Positions 7,307 through 13,083 of a stretch of DNA of 13,180 nucleotides are shown one piece after another (positions within the stretch are counted from its first letter, which is position 1; every line of letters starts with the position of its first letter). The stretch is from Rhizobium sp. Q54 (GTDB taxonomy: Bacteria; Pseudomonadota; Alphaproteobacteria; SMXS01). The notes beneath the pieces are model-generated. The model was given only the letters and a program-made list of their open reading frames with translations, had not been told where the DNA came from and did not search any database. Position numbers and translations under genes: made by a program. The stretch is from assembly GCA_945872035.1 (NCBI GenBank), contig CAMBYA010000030.1, positions 1-13,180 of the forward strand, read 5' to 3'.

Positions 7307-7446
7307 CTGCATCCTCTCGTTTCAGTGGCGGTCCCCGCCGCCGTCGGCGGCATAGTGAACCGGAATCGCGGCTTTTGCGACCGGTCAAACGCTGGTCATC
7401 CGATGGCCGCGCCACTACTTTTCGTCGGGTGGACAACAGGGATGGT

Positions 7447-7857
7447 ATGCCGATGATCGATCACTTCTCGCTTCCCGTCAGCGACCTGAGGAAATCCAAG
7501 CCGTTCTATGAAGCCGTGCTGGGTACGCTCGGATACCTGTCGCTGCAGGCCCAGGTTTTCGACGGCTATTCGGCGTTCGGCTTCGGCGACGACCCGGACG
7601 GCGAACCGCCATTCTGGATCGGCGGGCCGGCCGAGGCATCGCCGGATAAGGCGGTCACGCCGGAAGGCCAGCACATCGCCTTCGCCGCGCGCAGCCGGGC
7701 CATGGTCGACGCCTTCCATGCGGCCGGACTGGCGGCGGGCGGGACGGACAACGGGCCGCCGGGACTGCGGCCGCACTACCATGCCGACTACTACGCCGCG
7801 TTTCTGCTGGATCCGGATGGGCACCGCATCGAGGCGGTCTGCCACCGGCCCGAATAG
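7447..7857 (+). CDS. VOC-superfamily (glyoxalase/dioxygenase fold) protein
   Basis: A 136-residue single-domain protein with the two beta-alpha-beta-beta-beta units of the vicinal oxygen chelate fold. The first begins MPMIDHFSLPVSDLRKSKPFYEAVL-like at 1-25, with His6 a probable metal ligand. The second begins HIAFAARSRAMVDAFHAAG near 76-94 and ends with the hallmark AAFLLDPDGHRIEAVCH at 117-133, where Glu129 is the usual C-terminal metal ligand. His76 is another candidate ligand. This form is common among small proteins named glyoxalase or lactoylglutathione lyase without proof. The start ATG follows AGGG at a suitable distance; a second ATG two codons later (7453) is possible. Upstream in-frame codons to 7273 overlap the reductase start and are not part of the gene. 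The reaction is unknown. Confidence 0.88.
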   Translation: MPMIDHFSLPVSDLRKSKPFYEAVLGTLGYLSLQAQVFDGYSAFGFGDDPDGEPPFWIGGPAEASPDKAVTPEGQHIAFAARSRAMVDAFHAAGLAAGGTDNGPPGLRPHYHADYYAAFLLDPDGHRIEAVCHRPE

Positions 7858-7894
7858 GCGGCAATTCGGGCGGAACGCCCCATGTCCATGTACG

Positions 7895-7922
7895 TTGAAG
7901 CGTAATGCACGGCCGCTAGGCT
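7895..7922 (+). promoter_or_regulatory. Promoter before the 76-residue gene
   Basis: TTGAAG (7895-7900) is followed after 16 bases by TAGGCT (7917-7922). Transcription would start near 7930, about 22 bases before the ATG at 7952. The box and the three bases before it (CGCTAGGCT) are identical to the MFS promoter on the other strand. Confidence 0.5.
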
Positions 7923-7951
7923 GTGCGCCCCAGCCAACCAGGAGAGACGCC

Positions 7952-8182
7952 ATGTGGACCGAGCGGGAAATGGACGACTTCTACGACGAGTTCGAAGCCC
8001 TGCTGCTCGCCCACACCATCCTTGTCCGGTCGCTGGTCAAGCAGGGCGTGCTGGACCAGGACCAGTGGAGTGGCGAAATCCGCCTCGCCACCGACAACGA
8101 GAAGCTCCGTCCGGAAGTCCGGGCCACGCTCGGCCGCATCCTCGCCAGCGTGAAGAGCACCCGGCTGTCGCCCGTCAACTAA
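7952..8182 (+). CDS. Small acidic protein of unknown function
   Basis: A 76-residue protein that I do not recognise. It starts MWTEREMDDFYDEFEALLLA with many acidic residues, continues with a probable helix (HTILVRSLVKQGVLDQDQW), and ends with a more basic helix-like segment (RPEVRATLGRILASVKSTR). It has no Cys, no signal peptide and no membrane segment, and is probably a small helical cytoplasmic protein. The case for a real gene is good: GGAGAG at 7941-7946 sits five bases before the ATG, and a well-formed promoter lies 30-57 bases upstream. The frame remains open upstream, but that part is a shadow of the VOC gene. It is convergent with the GST gene, with five bases between the stops. The pattern 'QGVLDQDQW' resembles the alpha-subunit region of some small regulatory proteins only loosely, so I give no function. 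Confidence 0.72.
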   Translation: MWTEREMDDFYDEFEALLLAHTILVRSLVKQGVLDQDQWSGEIRLATDNEKLRPEVRATLGRILASVKSTRLSPVN

Positions 8183-8187
8183 AGGCT

Positions 8188-8865
8188 TCAAACTCCCCAG
8201 TTCCGGAATCTGCCCGGCATGCTTTCGTAGTACGGGAAGTACTGGAAGAACGGCTGCGCTTCCCTGAGAACACGGTCAAAAGACGGCCGCGCCAGCAGCC
8301 GCTCGAAATAGGCGCTCAGGTTCGCGAACGCGCCGAACGGCTCCAGCGTCGACGCGTAGAACAGGCCCGGTGCGGCGGCGCAATCGGCGATGGTGAACGC
8401 ATCGCCGATGGCCCAGGTCCTGCCGGCCAGTCGCGGTTCGATCATTTCGTATGCCGCTTTCAGCGCTTCGTGTGCGTCGGCGACGCCGCGCGGATCGTGC
8501 TCGCCCTCGGCGCGCATGGTGTCGGCGACGATTTTCTGCATGGGCAACTCGAGGTAGAGGTCGAAGATCCGGTCCCACAACCGCGCCTCGAGGCGGTCGG
8601 AGTCGTTCGCCGGCAGCAGCGGACGCGGGCCGGGGTGACGCTGGTCGAGATGTTCGATCTGGATCGATGTTTCGATGATCGATCGGTCGCCGTCCTGCAG
8701 CGCCGGGATCTTGCCCAGCGGCGAAATCGCGAGGTACGCGGCCCGTTCTGCCGGATCGCCGAGATTGACCAACCTGGGCACGAATGGCGTGCCGTTCTCG
8801 TACAGTGCGATCAGCACCTTCTGGCAAAACGACGACAGCGGGTGATGGTGGAAGACCAGCGCCAT
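8188..8865 (-). CDS. Glutathione S-transferase family protein
   Basis: A 225-residue two-domain GST. The thioredoxin-like N-domain (about 1-80) has HHHPLSSFCQKVLIALYENG at 6-25, placing Ser11/Ser12 and Cys14 at the active-site end of helix 1. The cis-proline that binds the glutathione backbone is Pro54 in GKIPALQDGD, and Glu65-Thr66 follow as the gamma-glutamyl contact. The all-helical C-domain (about 90-205) contains the folding N-capping motif as GDAFTIADCAAAP at 154-166. It would conjugate glutathione to electrophiles or act as a thiol reductase or isomerase. The ATG at 8863-8865 follows GGAGGA at five bases, which decides the start over an in-frame ATG 20 codons upstream (8925). The C-terminus has an aromatic run (PFFQYFPYYES) of unknown meaning. 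It is divergent from the rRNA methyltransferase gene. Confidence 0.92.
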   Translation of the reverse strand: MALVFHHHPLSSFCQKVLIALYENGTPFVPRLVNLGDPAERAAYLAISPLGKIPALQDGDRSIIETSIQIEHLDQRHPGPRPLLPANDSDRLEARLWDRIFDLYLELPMQKIVADTMRAEGEHDPRGVADAHEALKAAYEMIEPRLAGRTWAIGDAFTIADCAAAPGLFYASTLEPFGAFANLSAYFERLLARPSFDRVLREAQPFFQYFPYYESMPGRFRNWGV

Positions 8866-8890
8866 GGGATTCCTCCGGGTGCGGAGAGGG

Positions 8891-8919
8891 ACTATCCGAC
8901 AGTCGGCATCGGCGTTCAA
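8891..8919 (-). promoter_or_regulatory. Candidate promoter of the GST gene
   Basis: On the minus strand TTGAAC (8919-8914) and GATAGT (8896-8891) are 17 bases apart, with each box matching the sigma-70 consensus at four of six positions. The start would fall near 8884, giving a leader of about 19 bases to the ATG at 8865. A short palindrome, CCGACAGTCGG (8896-8906), overlaps the -10 side of the spacer. Confidence 0.35.
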
Positions 8920-8951
8920 TCGCAAGAAACCGCCGACATCGCGAGGAAAAC

Positions 8952-8980
8952 TTGGCGGGTGGCGTGAATCCCGTTAGGCA
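8952..8980 (+). promoter_or_regulatory. Candidate promoter of the rRNA methyltransferase gene
   Basis: TTGGCG (8952-8957) is followed after 17 bases by TAGGCA (8975-8980). This resembles the TAGGCT promoters at 3699 and 7917. The start site would be near 8987, about 27 bases before the ATG at 9014. It lies back to back with the GST promoter. Confidence 0.42.
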
Positions 8981-9013
8981 CTAGCGACACAACAACCAAT
9001 AGAACGGCACCCC

Positions 9014-10198
9014 ATGACCGCACCCGCTATCCGCCTCAATCCGCGCATGCATATGCGGGCGCTGTCCGGGCATCCGTGGATCTACTCCAACGAGATCGGC
9101 ATGGACGCGGCCATCCGGTCGCTGCCGGCGGGGTCGATCGTGCGGTTCCAGTCGGCCGAGGGCAGGGCGCTCGGCACCGGCTATTTCAATCCGCACACGC
9201 TGATCGCCGGACGCATCCTGACCCGCGATCCGGAGCAGCAGGTCGACGCGGCGTTCTTCCGCGCCCGGTGCGCCGCGGCGCTGGCGTTGCGCGACAAGCT
9301 GTTCGACAAGCCGTTCTACCGGCTGATCCACGCCGAGGCAGACGGCATGCCCGGCCTGATCGTCGACCGCTTCGGCGGCGTGGTCGTGGTGCAGGCGAAC
9401 ACGGCGGGCATGGATGCGTTGATCGAGCCCGTCGTCGCTGCGCTGAAGGAGACGGTGAAGCCCGACGCAGTCGTGCTGCGGCTCGACACGCCGGCGCGCC
9501 AGACCGAAGGGCTGGGCCAGGAGGTGCGCGTGGTTCACGGCAAGGTCGACGGGCCGGTGCGGCTTGAGGAAAACGGCGCCGCGTTTTTCGCCGATCTCGC
9601 AGGCGGCCAGAAGACCGGCTGGTTCTACGACCACCGCGACAACCGGGCCTTCGTGGCGAAATTCGCGAAGGGCGGCAAGGTGCTCGACCTGTACACCTTC
9701 GCCGGCGCGTTTGGCGTGCAGTGCGCGGTGGCGGGCGCGAAAGAAGTGGTCGCCATCGACCGGTCCGAGCCGGCGCTGGCGCTGGCGAAGCTGGCGGCCG
9801 AGGCGAACGGCGTCACCGGAATCATGGACATCCGCCGCGCCGAGGCGTTCGATGCCATGGAAAGCATGGGGCAGGGCGGCCGCAAGTTCGACGTGGTGAT
9901 CGCCGACCCGCCCGCCTTCGTGAAGTCGAAGAAGGACTTGAAGCCCGGCCTGAAGGGCTACCGCAAGATGGTCAAGCTGGCCGCGCCGCTGGTGCGCCCG
10001 GGCGGCGTGCTGCTGGCGGCCTCGTGCAGCCACAATGTCAGCGCCGAAGCCTTCGCCGAGGAAGTGGCGCGCGGGCTGGGCGATGCCCGCCGCGGTGGCC
10101 GGATCCTGCGCTCGGCGGGCGCGGGACCGGACCATCCGGTGCACCCGCTGCTGCCCGAAAGCGCCTACCTGAAAGCCATCGTGCTGCAACTCGACTGA
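9014..10198 (+). CDS. rlmI: Class I SAM-dependent rRNA methyltransferase, RlmI type
   Basis: A 394-residue protein, close to the roughly 396 residues of E. coli RlmI, which makes m5C1962 in 23S rRNA. An N-terminal PUA domain spans about 1-80 (RMHMRALSGHPWIYSNEI at 11-28). A middle domain includes HAEADGMPGLIVDRFGGVVV at 106-125. The SAM-binding Rossmann domain has motif I as VLDLYTFAGAFG at 223-234 and the ribose-binding acid in VVAIDRSEPAL near 245-255. Motif IV is DVVIADPPAFVKSKKDLKPG at 293-312, and motif VI is LLAASCSHNVS with catalytic Cys338. The family match is strong; the exact target base is inferred from E. coli RlmI and could differ, as COG1092 has other members. The ribosome site is weak (AGAACGG upstream). 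The downstream gap of 72 bases to the thiolase has no clear terminator. Confidence 0.9.
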   Translation: MTAPAIRLNPRMHMRALSGHPWIYSNEIGMDAAIRSLPAGSIVRFQSAEGRALGTGYFNPHTLIAGRILTRDPEQQVDAAFFRARCAAALALRDKLFDKPFYRLIHAEADGMPGLIVDRFGGVVVVQANTAGMDALIEPVVAALKETVKPDAVVLRLDTPARQTEGLGQEVRVVHGKVDGPVRLEENGAAFFADLAGGQKTGWFYDHRDNRAFVAKFAKGGKVLDLYTFAGAFGVQCAVAGAKEVVAIDRSEPALALAKLAAEANGVTGIMDIRRAEAFDAMESMGQGGRKFDVVIADPPAFVKSKKDLKPGLKGYRKMVKLAAPLVRPGGVLLAASCSHNVSAEAFAEEVARGLGDARRGGRILRSAGAGPDHPVHPLLPESAYLKAIVLQLD

Positions 10199-10270
10199 GG
10201 CGGCGGAATCGGGTAAGGGTTTTCCGCACATGCGCTTAATTTGTGTATTCGATCTTCGAGGAGACGGGAA

Positions 10271-11416
10271 ATGACCGAGGTCTGCATCATCGGTATCGGC
10301 ATCCACAAGTTCGGCCGCACCGACGGCAAGTCCGGCCGCCAGCAGGGCGCCCACGCGGTCCGCGACGCGCTGCGGGACGCCGGCCTCGACTGGGCCGACA
10401 TGCAGTTCGCCTTCGGCGGCTCGGCCGCCTCGGGCAACGCGGATTCGCTGGTCAACGAACTGGGCCTCACGGGCGTGCAGTTCGTCAATGTGTCGAACGG
10501 CTGCGCCACCGGCGGCAGCGCGCTGATATCGGCCTACACCGCGATCAAGTCGGGCCAGTACGATCTGGGCGTGGCCGTCGGCTTCGACAAGCATCCGCGC
10601 GGCGCGTTCAACTCGGACCCGGCCAGCCGCGGCCTCGAGCACTGGTACGGCGACACCGGCCTCAGCCTCACCACCCAGTTCTTCGCCATGAAGATCAACC
10701 GCTACATGGCCGATTACGGCATCTCGCACGAGACCCTGGGCATGGTGGCGCAGAAGGCGTTCCGCAACGGCAAGCTGAACCCGAATGCATGGCGCCGCGA
10801 GGAAGTCGACCTGGACACGGTGCTGAACTCCGAGATGCTGTCCTACCCGCTCACAAAATACATGTTCTGCTCGCCGGCCGAAGGCGGCGTGGCGCTGATC
10901 CTGGCCAGCGAGGAAGCCGCGCGACGCTACACCAATCGGCCGGTGCAGCTGCGCGCCTGCACCCTGCGCACCCGCCACTACGGCGCGTTCGAGGTGTTCA
11001 GCCCGTACCTGGCGCTGGACCGCGCGCCGAGCCCGACCGTGTTCGCCTCGAAGGCGGCGTTCGAGATGGCTGGAGTCGGTCCCGAGGACATCGACGTGAT
11101 CCAGATCCAGGACACCGAGTCGGGCGCCGAGATCATGCACATGGCCGAGAACGGCTTCTGCAAGGACGGCGACCAGGAGAAGCTGATCAAGGAAGGCCAT
11201 ACCGAAATCGGCGGCAAGATGCCGATCAACACCGATGGCGGCTGCATTGCCAATGGCGAGCCGATCGGCGCGTCGGGGCTGCGGCAGGTTTACGAGGTGG
11301 TGCTGCAGCTCCGCGGCGATGGCGGCGCGCGGCAGGTGCCGAACAGCCCCAAGACCGGCTACACCCACGTCTATGGCGGCCCGGGCGTCTCGGCGTGCAC
11401 TGTGCTTCAGGTCTAG
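10271..11416 (+). CDS. Thiolase-like protein, SCP2-type (copy 1)
   Basis: A 381-residue thiolase-superfamily protein of the SCP2/lipid-transfer-protein thiolase group, which act on CoA thioesters in beta-oxidation or side-chain cleavage. Nucleophile Cys78 sits in VSNGCATGGSAL at 74-85. The acidic motif is QIQDTESGAEI at 278-288. The C-terminal glycine-rich segment is GGCIANGEPIGASGLRQ at 323-339, where the usual catalytic GHP His is Glu330. The end, VYGGPGVSACTVLQV, lacks the second Cys before the GG that classical thiolases have. It is slightly short for a thiolase, with no separate SCP2 domain. The start ATG follows GAGGAG at eight bases. It is 80% identical, without gaps, to the next gene. 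No DUF35 partner is adjacent. It may be a thiolase, an aldolase or a synthase; catalysis cannot be settled from sequence. Confidence 0.88.
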   Translation: MTEVCIIGIGIHKFGRTDGKSGRQQGAHAVRDALRDAGLDWADMQFAFGGSAASGNADSLVNELGLTGVQFVNVSNGCATGGSALISAYTAIKSGQYDLGVAVGFDKHPRGAFNSDPASRGLEHWYGDTGLSLTTQFFAMKINRYMADYGISHETLGMVAQKAFRNGKLNPNAWRREEVDLDTVLNSEMLSYPLTKYMFCSPAEGGVALILASEEAARRYTNRPVQLRACTLRTRHYGAFEVFSPYLALDRAPSPTVFASKAAFEMAGVGPEDIDVIQIQDTESGAEIMHMAENGFCKDGDQEKLIKEGHTEIGGKMPINTDGGCIANGEPIGASGLRQVYEVVLQLRGDGGARQVPNSPKTGYTHVYGGPGVSACTVLQV

Positions 11417-11424
11417 CAGCGCTT

Positions 11425-11447
11425 TATATCGCGGTATAGAATAGGCT
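11425..11447 (+). promoter_or_regulatory. Palindrome and -10-like box before thiolase copy 2
   Basis: TATATCGCGGTATA (11425-11438) is a 14-base palindrome with one mismatched pair, lying in an AT-rich island inside the 53-base gap between the thiolase genes. TAGGCT (11442-11447) follows directly and matches the -10 box of other promoters here. No good -35 box sits 16-17 bases upstream, so it may be a regulated or activator-dependent promoter, or a regulator site. Confidence 0.35.
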
Positions 11448-11469
11448 CCTTTAAACCGGGGGACCTTTC

Positions 11470-12615
11470 ATGACCGAGGTTTGCATCATCGGCATCGGCC
11501 TGCACCCGTTCGGGCGCACCGACGGCGTCAGCGGCCGGTCGCAGGGCGCTTACGCGGTGCGCCAGGCGCTGAAGGACTGTGGCCTCGAGTGGGAGGACAT
11601 GCAGTTTGCCTTCGGCGGTTCGGCGGCGGCGGGCAACGCCGACAGCCTGGTCAATGAACTCGGCCTGACCGGCATCCAGTTCGTCAACGTCTCGAACGGC
11701 TGCGCCACCGGCGGCAGCGCGTTGCTGTCGGCCTATGCGGCGATCAAGGCCGGCCAGTATGACCTCGGCCTCGCGGTCGGCTTCGACAAGCACCCGCGCG
11801 GCGCGTTCAATTCCGATCCGCGCAATTCGGGGCTGGAGACCTGGTACGGCGAGACCGGCCTGATGCTCACCACCCAGTTCTTCGGCATGAAGATCAACCG
11901 CTACCTGGCCGAGCACGGCATCTCGCAGGAGGCGCTCGGCCTGGTCGCCAACAAGGCGTTCCGCAACGGCGCGAAGAACCCCAACGCATGGCGCCGCGAG
12001 CCCGTCGACATGGACACCATCATGAACTCGGACATGCTGTCCTATCCGCTGACCAAGTACATGTTCTGCTCGCCGGCCGAGGGCGGCGCGGCGCTGATCC
12101 TGGCCAGCGAGAAGGTGGCGCGGCGCTACACCAACCGGCCTGTCTACCTGCGCGCGGCGGCGCTGCGCACCCGGCACTACGGCTCGTTCGAGGTGTTCAG
12201 CCCCTATCTGGGTCTGGAGCGGGCCGCGAGCCCGTCGACCATCGCCAGCCGGGCCACGTTCGAGATGGCGGGCATGGGGCCCGAGGATATCGACGTGGTG
12301 CAGGTGCAGGACACGGAATCCGGCGCCGAGATCATGTATCTGGCCGAGTGCGGCTTCTGCAGGGACGGCGAGCAGGAGAAGCTGCTGCGCGACGGCGACA
12401 CCGAGATCGGCGGCCGCATGCCGGTCAACACCGATGGCGGCTGCATCGCCAATGGCGAGCCGATCGGCGCGTCGGGTCTGAGGCAGGTTTGTGAGGTCAT
12501 CTCACAACTTCGGGGCGATGCCGGCGAGCGGCAGGTGGCGGGAAACCCGAAGACCGGCTTCACCCACGTCCACGGCGCGCCGGGGCTGTCGGCGTGCACC
12601 GTGCTGCAGGTCTGA
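11470..12615 (+). CDS. Thiolase-like protein, SCP2-type (copy 2)
   Basis: A 381-residue paralog of the preceding gene, aligned end to end without gaps (about 303 of 381 residues identical by hand count). It keeps Cys78 in VSNGCATGGSAL, the QDTESGAEI stretch at 280-288 and GGCIANGEPIGASGLRQ at 323-339, with Glu330 replacing the usual His. Differences cluster at surface-like segments (for example 31-40, 256-265, 301-310, 351-360) and are mostly conservative. The residue at 341 is Cys instead of Tyr, and 294 is Cys instead of Asn. The ATG follows GGGGGA at a normal distance. Retention of all active-site motifs argues that both copies are functional; they could form homo- or hetero-oligomers or differ in substrate. 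The ferredoxin gene follows after 72 bases in the same direction. Confidence 0.88.
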   Translation: MTEVCIIGIGLHPFGRTDGVSGRSQGAYAVRQALKDCGLEWEDMQFAFGGSAAAGNADSLVNELGLTGIQFVNVSNGCATGGSALLSAYAAIKAGQYDLGLAVGFDKHPRGAFNSDPRNSGLETWYGETGLMLTTQFFGMKINRYLAEHGISQEALGLVANKAFRNGAKNPNAWRREPVDMDTIMNSDMLSYPLTKYMFCSPAEGGAALILASEKVARRYTNRPVYLRAAALRTRHYGSFEVFSPYLGLERAASPSTIASRATFEMAGMGPEDIDVVQVQDTESGAEIMYLAECGFCRDGEQEKLLRDGDTEIGGRMPVNTDGGCIANGEPIGASGLRQVCEVISQLRGDAGERQVAGNPKTGFTHVHGAPGLSACTVLQV

Positions 12616-12627
12616 TGGCCTTTGGGG

Positions 12628-12656
12628 TTGCGCCGGACCTCGCCGGGCGCTACCGG
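12628..12656 (+). promoter_or_regulatory. Weak candidate promoter of the ferredoxin gene
   Basis: TTGCGC (12628-12633) and TACCGG (12651-12656) are 17 bases apart in the 72-base gap between the second thiolase and the ferredoxin. The boxes are weak, and the GCTA context resembles the other promoters here only in part. Co-transcription with the thiolases is equally possible, since no terminator is seen in the gap. Confidence 0.22.
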
Positions 12657-12687
12657 ATGGTCGGAAAACGAGCACCCCGGAGGACCA

Positions 12688-13014
12688 ATGCCGCTGATCC
12701 GCTATATCGAACATGACGGCACCGAGCACGAGCAGGAGGTGCCCGTCGGCTGGTCGCTGATGGAAGGCGCCTCGAAGAACGGCATCCCCGGCATCCTGGG
12801 CGATTGCGGCGGCTCCTGCGCCTGCGGCACCTGCCACATCTACGCCGACGAAACCTGGCTGGAGCGGCTCGGCCCGGTCGACGATGGCCAGGACATGATG
12901 CTTGAATACGCCGTCGACCGCCGCCCCAACAGCCGGCTCGCCTGCCAGATCACGGCCACCGCCGACATGGACGGCTTTGTCGCGCGGACGCCCGTGAGGC
13001 AGCACACGGAGTAG
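12688..13014 (+). CDS. [2Fe-2S] ferredoxin, putidaredoxin/adrenodoxin type
   Basis: A 108-residue electron carrier, almost the same length as putidaredoxin (106). The cluster ligands are Cys40, Cys46, Cys49 and Cys86, giving the vertebrate-type spacing C-x5-C-x2-C ... C seen in ferredoxins that serve P450s. The loop reads DCGGSCACGTCHIY at 39-52 and includes an extra, non-ligand Cys44. The region ETWLERLGPVDDGQDMMLEYA at 55-75 is the acidic interaction helix that contacts redox partners in this family, and RPNSRLACQI precedes the fourth ligand. The start ATG has GGAGG (12679-12683) four bases upstream; in-frame codons back to 12622 lack ferredoxin sequence. The P450 at the other end of the window could use it, but so could one elsewhere; no ferredoxin reductase is present here. 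Confidence 0.95.
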   Translation: MPLIRYIEHDGTEHEQEVPVGWSLMEGASKNGIPGILGDCGGSCACGTCHIYADETWLERLGPVDDGQDMMLEYAVDRRPNSRLACQITATADMDGFVARTPVRQHTE

Positions 13015-13055
13015 AGGCAGCCGGCCGCTCAACCGAAAGTTGATCGTCGGGCGCC

Positions 13056-13083
13056 TTGTCATCCGGCGCGAAGCGGGTACGCT
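13056..13083 (+). promoter_or_regulatory. Promoter-like sequence pointing out of the window
   Basis: TTGTCA (13056-13061) is followed after 16 bases by TACGCT (13078-13083), with a start near 13090. This fits the promoter pattern seen elsewhere in the window and suggests a rightward gene starting at or just past the right edge. The candidate starts inside the window are poor: the ATG frame at 13099 ends at 13179 after 26 codons, and the open GTG frames at 13116 and 13142 are too short to judge. I call no gene in 13015-13180. Confidence 0.38.

Larger units (their letters stand above)
10271..12615 (+). repeat. Tandem gene duplication (two thiolase copies)
   Basis: The segments 10271-11416 and 11470-12615 are equal in length (1146 bases) and align without insertions or deletions. 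Some stretches are nearly identical in DNA: 29 bases encoding ANGEPIGASG (about 11249-11277 and the matching block at 12448-12476) are the same in both. Elsewhere third positions differ freely. The intergenic sequences before the two copies do not resemble each other, so the duplicated unit seems limited to the coding region or is old. Confidence 0.85.

Noticed and set aside
7379..7386. Palindrome GACCGGTC between the aldo/keto reductase and VOC genes as an operator
   Set aside because: Eight bases of palindrome in a GC-rich gap is expected by chance, and no promoter boxes align with it.
7868..7880. Hairpin GGGCG-GAA-CGCCC after the VOC gene as a terminator
   Set aside because: The stem is only five base pairs and no T-run follows on either strand.
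8981..11368. A 795-codon open frame on the minus strand under the rRNA methyltransferase and first thiolase
   Set aside because: It is a mirror of GC-rich codon bias on the opposite strand. Its translation is rich in Arg, Ala, Gly and His with no family motif, while both plus-strand genes show complete conserved motifs and good starts.
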